DNA of 64,000 nt from Escallonia rubra (GCA_033065855.1 JAVXUO010002821.1:1-64000), one strand, 5' to 3'; positions 10,349 to 22,118 are shown, numbered from the stretch's first letter. Numbers and translations: made by a program. The notes: a model not told the origin generated them from the sequence alone.

Positions 10349-13165
10349 ATGACTTGGTGCAACGACTGCAGCGATGAGCCAGCAGCCATCATAAGAAAGT
10401 CGCTGAAATCTTCTGATGATAATGGCGAAAGTGACAACCAAAGGAGAACTAGCGGGGCTTGTCCTTCCTGTGGTCATCAGATTCATTGCCAACAGAAGGT
10501 TTCTACATATAATTTGTGTTTTATTATGTTTAAATGTTTATGTAATCTTGTTTATCAGGCTTTCCTTATTTTTTGGGATTGAATTGAAAACAAGTAGGCT
10601 GGAATTCATGATCTACCCGGGCTGCCTGCTGGAGTGAAGTTTGATCCGAGTGATCAAGAGCTTCTTGAACATTTGGAGGCAAAGGTTCGGTTGGATGCTC
10701 ATAAGCTTCATCCTCTAATTGACGAATTTATACGTACACTTGATGGAGAGAATGGAATTTGTTACACTCACCCTGAGAAATTACCAGGTGATCTGCAAGG
10801 CTTAATTTACTTTGTCAATCAAAACACGATTACATGTCGAGTCTCCCTCATTAGAGTATATGCTAGTTGGAAAAACAAGGGTTCTGCCATGAACCAATTC
10901 CAAACAAAGACTAAAAAAAAAAAAGTATTTTTGGGATTGTCATGTAATCCTGGTTCAGACGGTCATCAGAAAAGCGTTAGAGAACTGTAAAATATACTAT
11001 GATGATTCTGTTATAAGCTTTTCGTTGCATACTCTATGTACATATATTTTCACACGAAATGATTTACCTCACTAGACCCAAACACTTTGGTTTTCGATAA
11101 GGAAATGTAAATGGACTGGTAATGTATGTAGGCATTTGCCAAACATGATGGAACTGTTACTTAAAGAGTGGATCTGGCAACTAAGGGAAAGATGTAGGAA
11201 AAACAGGGTTTGGTGGCTTCATACGCAAGTATAATCCTGCGTAAGGAAAGAAAAAAAAAGGAAGAAGAAGAAGAAGTAAGAACACAACTACATTCAGAAG
11301 TTTTTTAGAATTCATAAGAGCCTCACAATCTTTTTGATGAAGCATGTTAGAGGATATATATTAATATGAAAATTACCTTATCGCTCTTGTCCTATGTTTA
11401 GATTATTCTAGAGTTCTCTTAACTTCTATAGGATTCTCTTTTCTGCTTCTGGTAGGATAGTTTTCTCTTACTTATATAAATGGCTCATTGTACTCAGTTT
11501 TAGAATGCTATCTGATATAATTATATTTCCCTTCACCTTTTCTATCATGGTATCAGAGCCATACGATCCGCCGGTTTGAGAGTCTTTCAACTATTTTCGT
11601 AAACTCTGGCAGACGGCCTTCTGCCGTTCGCCCGGCCAATTCATGTGCCTTTGTTTCATTTCGTGCTCTTCTTTTCTTCTTGAGTTTAAAATTTTGGTCT
11701 TTCTTTCCTGCCCTTTCTATACATCTTCGCTTATGCTGAAACCCTAGCCACCGCCCACTCTTGCTGTTCATCAACTCTAACTTATCTCTTTTGCTCAAAT
11801 AAATAAATTCTCTTAGTCGCCGGACCTCACCCCAAGACCTTGTATGGTCGTCGGACCTCACCCCGAGACTTTATGGTCGTTGGACTTCGCCCCGGGACTC
11901 CTGATCTGTTCTTAGTTGCCGGACATCGCCCCAAGACCTTGATGGTTGTCGGACATCACCCCGGGACTCCTGCTCTGTTCTTGCATCTCAGAACTCTATA
12001 CATGAAATGAATCTCAACTTGCATCTCACTTAATGCAGCTAGTATCAAGACACCGCTCCGGGTTTAACCTCAAAACTCAAGCTTGTTCTTCTCTACCAAC
12101 TTGAGTTTGAGGGGGGATGTTAGAGGATATATATTAATATGAAAATTACCCTATCGCTCTTATCCTATGTCTAGATTAGTTCAGAGTTCTTCTAACTTCT
12201 ATAGGATTCTCTGTTCTGTTTCTGGTAGGATAGTTTTCTTTTGCTTATATAAAAGCCTCATTGTACTCAGTTTCAGAATGCTATCTGATACAATTATCTT
12301 TCCCTTCACATTTTCTATCAAAGCACACGTTTTAATACGTTCAACATTAATCAAGCTTCTACACCTTCTGACAAACAAAAAAATCGGTTCATTTTCGAAT
12401 CCTTGTGCACAATTCTTGTTTCAAGATTTAGGTACAACATATTTCAGATGGAATTATTTTCATTGGTAGATATGGCCTTAACCTGGACTATTGGGGAGGT
12501 TATAACGTTAGACACAGCGTTGTACTTTTCTTCAGGAAAGCAAAACATAGGATTGACCATACATGCTCATAATGTTTCATGCATTTTCAAACTTTCCAAT
12601 TTTTTTCTTCTCTATTAACCATTACAGAAATACAGGAGTAAGCAAAGATGGCTTAGTCAGACATTTCTTCCACAGACCTTCGAAAGCATACACTACCGGC
12701 ACCAGGAAACGAAGAAAGGTGCACACCGATGTTGATGGCAGCGAAACCCGATGGCATAAAACAGGCAAGACTAGGCCAGTTTTTGTTGATAGCAAATTGA
12801 AAGGGCACAAGAAAATACTTGTGCTCTACACCAACTATGGAAAGCAAAGAAAGCCTGAAAAAACAAATTGGGTGATGCATCAATATCATCTTGGAAACTA
12901 CGAAGATGAAAAAGAAGGAGAACTCGTGGTGTCGAAGATTTTCTACCAAACGCAACCTAGACAATGCGGTTCCATAATAAAGGACTCTCTTCCCACGAAA
13001 TCAAAAGGCAGGCGTAAGCATGAGGGTCCTCAACTTAAGGACTCTGCCTTTGTCGAGTACTATAACTCGTCCCTGATCTCTTTCGATCAACATGCGCATC
13101 CTCGTGTGACTCCTCGGTTAGGTCCCAGTTTTAATGTCCGCGATGACCCTTCTTTTGGTCCTTGA
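10349..13165 (+). CDS. SND2/SND3-like: NAC-domain transcription factor, SND2/SND3 (NAC073/NAC010) clade
   Basis: Three exons join in frame: 10349-10498, 10598-10787 and 12636-13165, with GT-AG introns. They give about 289 residues; Arabidopsis relatives have about 300-315. The start MTWCNDCSD is typical of this clade. Cysteine pairs lie at residues 4/7 and 38/41. The NAC domain starts near residue 55 ([12 protein letters not shown]). It continues with [19 protein letters not shown], the block ending [25 protein letters not shown], and [11 protein letters not shown]. After QTQPRQCG comes a short C-terminal region with FVEYYN and ISFDQ. The family regulates secondary-wall cellulose and hemicellulose genes downstream of master NAC regulators in the nucleus. 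The glycine codon GG|A is split across intron 2. I see no frame damage. A TRIM retrotransposon sits in intron 2. Assignment to the clade is firm; the exact orthologue is inferred. Confidence 0.92.
11345..11547 (+). repeat. TRIM 5' LTR
   Basis: Runs from TGTTAGAGG to TCTATCA. It aligns over its whole 203-bp length with the copy at 12118-12320. It contains tatataaatgg-like TATA sequence near 11473. Confidence 0.93.
11548..11560 (+). promoter_or_regulatory. Primer-binding site for initiator methionine tRNA
   Basis: The sequence tggtatcagagcc abuts the 5' LTR. It is the complement of the 3' end of plant initiator Met-tRNA, the usual primer for plant LTR elements. Confidence 0.93.
11816..11975 (+). 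repeat. About five degenerate tandem units inside the TRIM
   Basis: A unit of about 30-37 bp with the core CGGACMTCRCCCCRRGAC recurs at about 11820, 11850, 11880, 11919 and 11950. It is GC-richer than its surroundings. It fills the middle of the non-coding TRIM interior, where packaging or dimerisation signals might lie, but that function is only a guess. Confidence 0.75.
12106..12117 (+). promoter_or_regulatory. Polypurine tract of the TRIM
   Basis: The purine-rich run ending ttgaggggggat is immediately before the 3' LTR. It is the expected primer site for plus-strand synthesis. Confidence 0.85.
12118..12320 (+). repeat. TRIM 3' LTR
   Basis: A 203-bp copy of the left LTR with the same TG...CA ends. 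It is followed directly by the right target-site duplication AAGCA. Confidence 0.93.
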
Positions 13166-13969
13166 TAATGCGAACGAAGAATAAGGACGAAGATGTACTT
13201 CCACACGAATGTAAACAATTGGGAAGTGCAAGTCCAATTGTGGAGTATTGGAGACATGGATTTAATTTATTGATGTATCTATGACTATGAGAGAATAAGG
13301 TTAAGAGTCACTTTTGTTAAGGGGTATAAACAGCCGAAGATGAATTTTATTATCTTCAATGGCATATTTTATTGTCTTGTGGTAGAACAGTAACCCGATC
13401 CAAGCTCATAAAATATTTTATATAGCTCGAAAAAAGTGTTTAATGACATATTGTGTAACATGAAAAAATGTTGACATCTTATAACGATATACCTACTTTT
13501 GCTTAAACTATTATTGTTAGTAAGAGAGATTTTGTCTCTAAAGAACATTGTCTTCAGCTATAAAGAAAGAAATTAGCATTCATTTCAATCAAATTGACTT
13601 AATTCAAATACAAAAGTGATTTGTACTTGCGTAATCCAAATTTTCACAAATTTGTGCAGATTAAAGACTCGTTTATGGTAGTTGTCAGGACAACTTCATC
13701 ATAGTAGCTTCAAGTAACCAATCAAAACTTTACTATTTGGGTTCTTTAATGGTCCAATGTGCAGACTTCCAAAACCTAGTCTTGGGGCTTCCGCACACAT
13801 TAGTAATTAGGGTTTTGTCCTCAAAAGCCTTTGAAAATTATAATGTTTATCATTTTTAACGTTTTTATGTCAAGGTTAGGTTAAAAGGTGTTTGTAACGA
13901 AAAAAAAAAAGTGGTTCCTTCTTATCCTTATTGCAAATTATTGATTCAAGAAATTTACGAACTTATGAA
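13166..13969. other. NAC 3' flank and left part of a broken local duplication
   Basis: The first few hundred bases should include the NAC 3' UTR; AATAA-like words occur but no single poly-A site stands out. From about 13897 the sequence is homologous to 27556-27640, the first half of a local repeat that a 13.4-kb MULE split. Confidence 0.5.
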
Positions 13970-14773
13970 TATAAAATAGGGATAATATCAGTTCTATCCC
14001 ACATTTTAGGGGGAAATTATAGTCAAAGACATAGATTTGAAAAAATTTCAGTTCCATCATTAAATGTTATAATAATGTATTAGATATGCCCACCGTTAGG
14101 GTTCTGTTGGCCTGACTAACGTTTTTTGCTGATATGGCAATACTGTATTTAAAAAAGGCAATACTACCCTCATGACCTGTGAATATGTGAGTGCCATACC
14201 AGCCTAAATCTATTCTCTCTTCTTTCATTCTTTCTTGTTGCTCCTTTAAAGGGGACATATTATCTTTTTTGAGAAGAGACAAAAAGAGCAATAAAGGAGG
14301 AGAGACGTAGGAGGGGAACGACAAGGACATAGGCAGCTGAATGAAGACGCACGGGTGCCGCGAAGAGTTTGTAAGAGGCAGCTGCTAGTGGTGCTGCTTG
14401 TCCATGGACAGAGCGGAGAATATTATTTTCAGTGGCATAAAATGAATATTCTAGGGGGCTAATTTCAAAAGCTGTCAAAGAGGTAAGTGTTGAATTTCAT
14501 CTTTGGGTGAAATTTCTAGGGCTCAATTTGAGGATTAATAGTTCCGCAATCTAACCCTAAATTGAAACCGTGAGTATGAGTGGTTTGAGGGCTTAGTTTT
14601 TGGTCTTGTATTTGTGAAATGAGTGGTTGTGGAATCATATAAGGGTTTAGACGAGTAAATGGTGGGTTAATAGGAGTGTTTGAGTGTATGTATGCCATGT
14701 GTTTGATGAAATGCCACAGTGAAATTTTCTGTTGAACAAGGTCTTTTAGCGCAGATTTCAGAGGCACAGTTCA

Positions 14774-15060
14774 ATGTCTTCCTCAAGCACAGCCCAAAAC
14801 AAGCAGTATTATAATGCTTCAGAGTTAAATTATAAGAACAAATATTGTGAGTGTCAATTGAGAGCAGCGATGAAGGTCTCAGAATCAAATGAAAATCGCT
14901 ACAAGCAATATGTGCTCCTCAGCAAACTCTACGACATGTTGATCTAGATGTACAACAGGAGGTGATTGCATTAAGGGAGAGTGGAAGGGCTATGAAGCAG
15001 ATCATACATCACATTGAAAGCAGCTACAAATTGCAACAATGTCTTGTTCTAGCGTGTTTT
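14774..15060 (+). pseudogene. zf-GRF-like ORF relic at the left end of MULE-b
   Basis: From ATG 14774 the frame reads MSSSSTAQN, then YKNKYCECQLRAAMKVSES, which resembles the CxC-RAA start of small plant zf-GRF proteins often seen with MULEs. The second half of the finger is missing and the frame stops near 14948. After a shift, LDVQQEVIALRESGRAMKQI (near 14943-15000) resembles the coiled tail of the same proteins. The CACTA insertion at 15066 cuts it off. Family assignment is from memory and modest. Confidence 0.45.
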
Positions 15061-15065
15061 TTTAT

Positions 15066-15385
15066 AACTACAAGAAAAGACGTTTTTTGCGACGGATTTT
15101 TAGCAAGGTCTTTAAACGACGGAAGATCCAGTCGTTAAAAGTCCGTCGTTAAATACTATTACCGACGGAAGAAACCGTTGGTAAAAGTATTTGCCAATGA
15201 CTTTTGCTGGCGTTACCGTCGCTAATTGTTTTTTAGAAAATTGGTATTTTTCGAGGGTTTTTTTAAATTATTTAAGCGACGGAATAAAACCGTCACTAAA
15301 AATTCCGTCGGTAAAAGTCTTTATAATAAGACCTTCACCGACAGACTTTTAGCGACAGTGTTATTCCGTCGCTAAAGGTTCTCGA
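15066..15385 (+). repeat. CACTA left subterminal repeat array
   Basis: Many direct and inverted copies of GCGACGG / CCGTCGCT with adjoining TTTTAG words, for example tttttgcgacgg near 15087 and tccgtcgctaaa near 15366. The right array at 22580-23000 uses the same words. Confidence 0.88.
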
Positions 15386-17270
15386 TTTTAACCACCAGAT
15401 CTGGTTTCTTTCTCTCTCCCCGTTTCTCTCTCTGAAATTCTTCTTTCACCCACCCACCGTCGTTCTCACCTCCGACGACCGCCCTCTACGGTGACCCACC
15501 TCTGGCGACACCCCCGTCCTCCCCCCGATGCTGCGCCACCAAGCCATCCACTACCGCCACACCACCAAGCCCTCCACTGCCGCCGCGCCACCAGTGCCGC
15601 CGCCACCGCACGCACCTCAAGTCACTATTACCTGTCTAGATTATTAGAAAGTATGTCCACTCCACTATTACATGTCTAGATTATCAGTAGGAAGACTAAA
15701 TTAAACCAATTTAATTCATCTTATTTTGATTCTATTCATAGGACTTTCTCTTGATTTGCCTTTAGAGTAGTTCGTACTTAGCATGCTTAGCTTTTCTCAT
15801 GATTCCTAATATGCTTCATCATAATATCAAAATTGTGCTCCACATTTAGGTCAATGGCTTTTTAATGCTATGTTTAACTTTGTCTATTTCTTTTCTTGGA
15901 GCCATTCGAGTTCTTAGAAAAGGGTGTTTGTGTGCTTGAATGAGTATGTCGTGCATAGGTGTGTGTGTGTGTTTGGCAAATAAAGGAGGCAATAGCTTTG
16001 TTAGGGGCAGTGTATGTGTAGTTTGTTGTGTGTTAGTGGGAAGGGGCTGCCGAGTTTAAAGAGAAAAATGGCTGTGAGGATATGTGGGTTTGGAAGGAGA
16101 GAGGCTGTCATAGGCAACCTATATGTTGGTGTTTCTATGTGTGTGCATGTGTTTGGATGTCTTGTGCACACATGTGTGCGCTTGTTGAGTGTTTTGAGTG
16201 GTGTGTGAGTTATGTTTTGAAGTGGGTGTGGCTGCGTGAGGGGTGTAGTGTTGTTGGGCTCTGTGAGTTGGTTCTTTGTGTGGTGAGTTGTGCGTCATGT
16301 AGTGTATGTGTGTGTAAAGTGGGTGAAAACTAATGAGTATGCGTGTGTTTATGTATGGGTGAGTGCAAGGCAGTGTGTAAGTATGTGTACTGTGTGCTTG
16401 TGTGGTTGTGCATGTGGGTTGTGTGGTTGTACTGTGTGCAAGGCAATTCTTGTATAGAATGAGGAGAGGCCTTAGAAATTAAGAGACCAAATAAGAAATT
16501 ATGTTCGAGCTATCAGGGTATGTGCTTTACTATAGACTAATGAACCTCGGTGGTATTGTGCGCGTATTGAGACACTATGTTAACAACAACTACACCGTAT
16601 GGATGAGTGAGGGTGAGATATTGTAGTGCACCGACAATGGAATGAAATTTGGTAGGATCACAGAATGGAACGCCCCCTTCTTTTGACAAAAGGTGGAAGT
16701 AGAAATAGCGGTATGGACTGGTTTAGCGTTAAACATACCAGTTTATATATGTAGTAAGTCAATAATGCACTTATGTTGCAACAAACAAGACTTGAAGGAT
16801 GGGTAACCACTTCAATACCGAGAAAGTAGGCCAAGGATCCGAGATTAGTAATTGAAAACTACTTGGCAAGAGAATGAATGAGACGAGTAATTGCAAGAAC
16901 CTAAATGACAAGTATAGTATCAACGCACATAAGAACCTAAGTGACCGATTCCTATGAAACATATGCAAAAAGAAAGGGTTGATTTGGTGCGAAGGAATTG
17001 ATAGAGAAAAACCAGGCACGTGGTTCCTACTTTAAACCATGGAGAGAACAATGTTGAGAGTTGCTTCTTAGATGCACAAGACTCTAGGTTTGACTAATGC
17101 ATCCCACGATAGAGTGACTGATTTAACATTCATAAACAGTGCAACAGTATGTGGTTCTCTACATTATCTTAGATCATGTGCCTACTTTTGCGAGAGATTA
17201 AGGCAGTAGAGAATTATTTGATGCTGATCTGCTTAACTGTGCATGGTTCTCTATTTACTTTGTAATCGAC
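15386..17270. other. CACTA interior without recognised coding sequence
   Basis: Starts with a CT-rich leader-like stretch and a C/CG-rich segment (15470-15625). A long GT-rich region follows (about 15950-16440), and then sequence I cannot assign. Short frames in the GT-rich part are compositional. Confidence 0.5.
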
Positions 17271-17798
17271 AGTTCTAATTGTTAGACTTCTTTATATCAA
17301 TTTTCATTCTTTATATAGTTTTGTTAACTGTGCATTGAGCATTTGAGAATTGAGATTGTTGACGGAGGATGGGACCCAATTGGATTGAGACATGTGTTAG
17401 GTAGCACGAACACAAACACCGCGTTCGATCGACACTGACACCGAAATGTCATATTTTGGCTTTATACTTGTGGACACTTCTTCAAGAGGTGTCCGACACG
17501 GTGTCTGGTAATTAAAAAACAAATCAATATCTTCGGACACCGTTGAGAGATGTCAGACACGTGTCCGGAGGTGTCGGTGAGGTATCGAGGTGTTGGTAGG
17601 TGTCGGACACCATACCTCGACTTATATGAGGTGTTGGTGCTTTCTAGGATATCTGTGATTTAGTTCTAATTGTTAGGACTTCTTTATATCAATTTTCATT
17701 CTTTATATAATTTTGTTCACTGTGCATTGCGCATTTGAGAATTGAGATTATTGACGGAGGATGGGGCCCAATTGGATTGAGATATCTGTGATTTAGTT
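17271..17798 (+). repeat. Duplicated 120-bp segment split by a GTGTCGGACAC-rich insert
   Basis: 17271-17390 and 17662-17782 are close copies (starting agttctaattgtta, ending ggattgaga). Between them, about 17391-17648, is a block with many direct and inverted GTGTCSGACAC words. A further short repeat (atatctgtgatttagtt at 17649 and 17782) suggests an older tandem duplication that the GTGTC block later entered. Confidence 0.8.
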
Positions 17799-17885
17799 GA
17801 ATGGTGGGTTGTTGAAATTAGGTTAATTAGGTTAACACGATATTTTTAGTACCTCCTGGGGTGAAATCGTGGCTCCGCCACTCGC

Positions 17886-18124
17886 TATAATTAGCTCTAA
17901 TTAGTCCCGATTAACCTTAATGAACCCAATTAATCCTAATTAGCTCTAGTTAGCCTAATTAGTCGTAATTAACCATAAGAATCCAATTAACTCTAATTAG
18001 CCCTAATTAACACTATTTAGCCCTAACATATCTTATTAAACCCTAATTAGATTAATTAAACCCTAAACCTTAACTAAACCCTGATTAACCCTAATGAACC
18101 CAATTAACCCTAATCGATTGTAGT
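17886..18124. repeat. Telomere-like AACCCTAATT repeat array, left part
   Basis: A degenerate array of TAATTAACCCTAATTAGCCC words. The same array resumes at 19430-19760 on the other side of a nested MULE, so it was one block of about 570 bp. It is not a true telomere: the spacing is irregular and it lies inside a CACTA element. Confidence 0.8.
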
Positions 18125-18133
18125 TAACTTAAT

Positions 18134-19420
18134 GGGTTAATTACACTTATGTCCCTGAGGTTTGGGTGAAATTACACGTGTGTCCATAAGTTTGAAAAAT
18201 AGGCACTTATGTCCTTTGACCTAACGGAATACCCAAATACATAACGGAATGGTCAAAATGACCATATTGCCCACGATTTGAAAGGTTAATTCTTTACCAT
18301 GCCATTCAAATTAGGGTTCAAAAAGAATTGAAACCCTAATTTCCAAATTAGGGTTCAAAAAGAATTGAAACCCTAATTTCCAAATTAGGGTTCAAAAAGA
18401 ATTGAAACCCTAATTTCCAAATTAGGGTTTCAAGTCATTCCTTTATCTCCCTAATTTTCAAATTAGGGTTTCAATTCTTTTTCATTTGAAACCCTAATTT
18501 GAAAATTAGGGTTTCAAGCCATTCTTTTTTTCTCCCTAATTTTCAAATTAGGGTTTCAATTCTTGCAATTCCAACACTTATTATCCCTTAAATTTTCAAG
18601 AAATCAGAAGGCATGGGGTAGGGGAAGGGATGGGGACGACGCACAGTAGGGTGGGGGAAGGGAAAGCAGCGGGGTAGGGGAAGGGAAGGCAGCGGGGCGG
18701 GGGATGACGCCAAGACGTGGTGGGGGTACGGGGAAGGGGAAAGCGGCGGGGGTAAAGGAAATGAAGGCGGGGGACGACGGGATGGGGTGAAGGGGAAGGG
18801 AAGGATGGGCGGGGGATGACTGTATGGGGTGGAGCGAAGTGGAAGGTGGTTGGGTAAGGGAAGAGAGGGGGACGACAGCGGGTGATGGGGGAGCAGCGAT
18901 GTGATGGTGGGCGGTGGGAGCAACAGGAGTGGTGCTCGGCGGTGAGCATCGACGTGGTGGTCGGCAGTAGGCAGCGGTGTGGTGGTGGTACAGTGGGGGC
19001 AGCGGCATGGTGGTGAGTGGTGGGAGCAGCGACTTGGTGGTAGGATGGTGGGGGCAGCGGCGTGGTGGTGGGCGGTGGGAGCAGCGACGTGGTGAAATGT
19101 TGGGGGCTGCCGCATGGTGGCTGGAGAATTCACCTAGGTCTGATGGAAGAAGAGAGAGATAAGGGGAAGACAAAGGAGGCTCGTGAAAGAGAAAATGGAA
19201 TAGTGAGAAGAGAGGTAACAGTAATCTAGGGGTAGGATTGTCATATTTTGAAATTATGTACCGATGACGTCACAAAAATTACACTTTTTGAACGAATATT
19301 TGACGGATGGACACAAGTGTTACTTTTTTAACGTTTGTGTCACGGTTTGTTACCTTTTGAAAGTTAGTGTCCTTGACTGTAATTTCACCCAAACTTCAGG
19401 GACATAAGTGTAATTAACCC
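18134..19420. mobile_element. Non-autonomous MULE (MULE-c) nested in the CACTA element
   Basis: Left gggttaattacacttatg (18134) and the inverted right end at 19420 form long TIRs. The target-site duplication is TAACTTAAT (18125-18133) and TAGCTTAAT (19421-19429), 8 of 9 identical. The interior has tandem 38-bp units with TTAGGGTTCAAAAAG/AATTGAAACCCTAA (18303-18440) and a G-rich, codon-shaped stretch (18600-19130). The proline-rich minus-strand frames in that stretch are low-complexity and not treated as genes. Confidence 0.9.
18303..18440. repeat. Tandem 38-bp palindromic units in MULE-c
   Basis: About three to four units alternate aattagggttcaaaaag and gaattgaaaccctaattt, so each unit is itself nearly self-complementary. 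Related words continue to 18570. Confidence 0.85.
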
Positions 19421-19429
19421 TAGCTTAAT

Positions 19430-19760
19430 TAGTCATAATTAACCCTAATTCGGACTAATCAACATTGATCCGCACAATTAAACCCTAATTAGTCCTAATA
19501 AACCCTAATTAGTTATAATTAGCCCAAAAGACTCCTAATTTACACTAATTAGCCCTAACATCTCTTATTAAACCCTAATTAGATTAATTAAACCCTAAAC
19601 TAAACCCTAGTTAACCCTAATTAACCCCTAATAACACATTTCGAAGTAACCCTAATTAAACCTAATTACATACTAATGACTGGGAGTATCCCTAATTACC
19701 TTATTTAAACCTACTAACCCTAATTACCATACTTAACCCTAGTACATCCCTAATTTATCC
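19430..19760. repeat. Telomere-like AACCCTAATT repeat array, right part
   Basis: Continuation of the array at 17886-18124, interrupted by MULE-c. It consists of irregular CCCTAATTA and TTAACCCTAA words. Confidence 0.8.
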
Positions 19761-20589
19761 TAAGAAGCCATTGTACATCCCATAATTAATCCCCGTCCAC
19801 AGGGATTGTTCAATTACTCGTTGTTATTAAACCCTATACTAGGAATATTCGTTGTTATTTTATGAAATCCATTTACAACAAGTTGGTTCAACTCGTTGCC
19901 AACGAATTCTAATTACAGTGGAATTGGTAACATATGCAACGATTTTTACGAAATTTTGATATTTCGGAAAGATTCTTGCATATGTTACCAAATTTTGAAC
20001 GCATGCATGTACTCATTACAAAGGAATGCTTTGTAATGAGCCTTTGGATGTCCAGTTTGGACAATTTGGAAAAGCTAAGTGTTCATAAAATAGTGTATCG
20101 ACTCATGCTCTGTGTTCTATGTCGTGGATATTTGGTACACATTTTTCTGTGCTTCTCCGGGTGTATACAAATTTGGTGTTCTAACATCCGTTAAACCTTA
20201 CAAGGCAAGATTAAATGAATGTTAGAACACATAATCGATGTCGTGTACTTGGAGAAATACGGGGATGTGCTGCCGAATTTTTCGCAGACATAGGACTAAG
20301 CATGAGTTGGTAACTGAGTCTACTGATGAAAGGATGAATTACAAGATGAAGAGGACGACGAGTCCCACCAAGAAGAGGATGACGAGTCTGGCAATGAAGA
20401 TGATGATGATTCCCAAAATGAAAATGATTGACTTGTACTGTTATAACATCACAGTTGTAGTACTTGGTTCATATTGTGTTTTTATACTCGGTTATATACT
20501 CGGTTCATATAGTGTTGTAACATTTTTTCTGCCTAATTATTGTTTTTAATGTGTTAATTTCTTTGCACTTTATCAATACAAAGTCAGTT

Positions 20590-22118
20590 ATGGATATAAT
20601 ACGGGCTATTCGTGGTCAGGGTGGACACCGAACTACCTCTTCCTCGGTGGGTCCCACCTCATCATTGCCCGCTGATGACGAGGCACAGAGTGCACACGTA
20701 CAGCAGATGGGGCCCTAGCCGTCGCCCCAGCCTGACGCCGATTCCTCCCACACGCGCATTGATTCTCCTTCTTATGTGGGTTCTACCTCATGTATATTTG
20801 ATAATGGTGTTTAGTCAATTCTTGCTAGCCTTATATTTAAATTATATTTGAACTGTATTAATGTTGGTGTTTTGTAGGATCTCGACGAGCCTGTGGCCTG
20901 ACACGCGGGGTACGCATCGACCCCCAGGGTAAACATAGAGTTACTCTCACCCAAGAGGACCAGTAAGTAAAAAAAAATCACATCATGCAGTATGCACATT
21001 CTTCAATTCAGATAGTTATTATGGTTCACTTATTTAATGTATTTATTTATTTCTTTGGCAGGATCTTGCAGAATCAGGTGAAGACGAAGATCGAAGTTCT
21101 TATGAAGGGCCGATTCTTTGAGCCACGGCTGTACTGGAAGGACTGGGATGCTGGGACGAGGGAGTCCCTATGGGAGGAGTGGCTGGTATGATTAACTATT
21201 TTTGTCTGCGATAGTATTTGTTTAATTAGAACGTAGTATTTAAATAGATTTGTGTAATTGGATGCCTTGCAGGAGGGGTTCGAGTTCGATTCGCCTGAGC
21301 AGCAGATGCTGGGGTGGCAGGCATTTTTTGCCTATATCGGCAAGAATTAACGTCGATGGCTGCACGACGCACGGGGCCAGACAAAGAAGATGCTGCCTGA
21401 GGGTGCCCCGATGCAGGAGTTGAAAAAATATACACCGTATTGGATATCTCCTTTTGTATAGGGGCAGATGATTGATCGGTGGGATACTGATCTAAGCTGG
21501 GACACCAAGAGTAGGAGTGGGGCAGAAAATAGACGTGAGAAAGATCTGATGCACACGGGGGGGTCGGTGGCACACGACGTCATCCAACACAAGAATACGG
21601 TTGAGCACCTAGACCTGGAGGAGGATGAGGTCATAGCTCTGACATATAATCAGACGCACATGAGGAAAAAGGACAAGGACGAGGCGCACCGGACGGGGGA
21701 CTATGTTTCAGATATTGCATGGCGGATCGATGTAAGTTTGAGTCAATTTATTTAATTTTTGTCTTTCTATTCAATGTTTGTTACGTTAATGCCCTAACAT
21801 ATCTTTAAATCACTATTTTTGCAGGCCTTGTATGAACAACTTAGAGGGTCTGAGCAGCAGTCCGGATAGCCATCAGCGTCGACAAGTACAGGTACGAGTA
21901 CTGGGGCATTGAAGCGATGGCTGGATACACCGGAGGTCGTCAATCGGCAGAAAAGCCGCATACGCAGCCTGCCTAGCACGACTGCACGTGTCGTGATCAG
22001 AGCGTCCCCACCCACGGCTGCCCTTCCACAGACACAGGCACCGGCTGCCCAACGACCGTTGGACGAGGACGAGATCCGCCATATTGCTACGGAAGTGTTC
22101 AAGATGATCAGGGCGTAG
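20590..22118 (+). pseudogene. CACTA second protein (TNPA/Transposase_24-type), broken
   Basis: Probable exons at about 20590-20773, 20878-20961, 21061-21187, 21273-21732 and 21825-22118, with GT-AG junctions. The N-terminal part is low-complexity. The middle has RGVRIDPQGKHRVTLTQED, then KGRFFEPRLYWKDWDAG and LWEEWL. The exon at 21273 gives the family's C-terminal block, with TKSRSGAENRREKDLMHTGG and an acidic ending. The last exon ends DEIRHIATEVFKMIRA. In-frame stops occur at about 20716, 21348 and 21460, so it is inactive. This family (PF03004 type) accompanies the main transposase and binds subterminal repeats. No main transposase is seen upstream. Confidence 0.72.

Larger units (their letters stand above)
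11345..12320 (+). mobile_element. Complete TRIM (miniature LTR retrotransposon) in NAC intron 2
   Basis: Two 203-bp LTRs (11345-11547, 12118-12320) begin TGTTAGAGG and end TCTATCA. They flank a 570-bp interior with no coding capacity. A 5-bp target-site duplication AAGCA lies at 11340-11344 and 12321-12325. The primer-binding site follows the left LTR at once, and a polypurine tract precedes the right LTR. The 976-bp size and lack of gag/pol fit a TRIM. It makes up more than half of the 1848-bp intron. The LTRs differ at a number of positions, so the insertion is not very recent. Confidence 0.95.

Noticed and set aside
16014-16333. Cys/Val-rich frames that look like small secreted proteins
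   Set aside because: They come from a GT-rich low-complexity stretch inside the CACTA element and overlap in several frames.
18588-19173. Proline/histidine-rich minus-strand frames of up to 189 codons
   Set aside because: Overlapping frames of low complexity inside a non-autonomous MULE; no domain and no conserved composition.
17886-19760. Telomere or interstitial telomere track
   Set aside because: Units are irregular (AACCCTAATT rather than perfect TTTAGGG), lie inside a CACTA element and are interrupted by a MULE.
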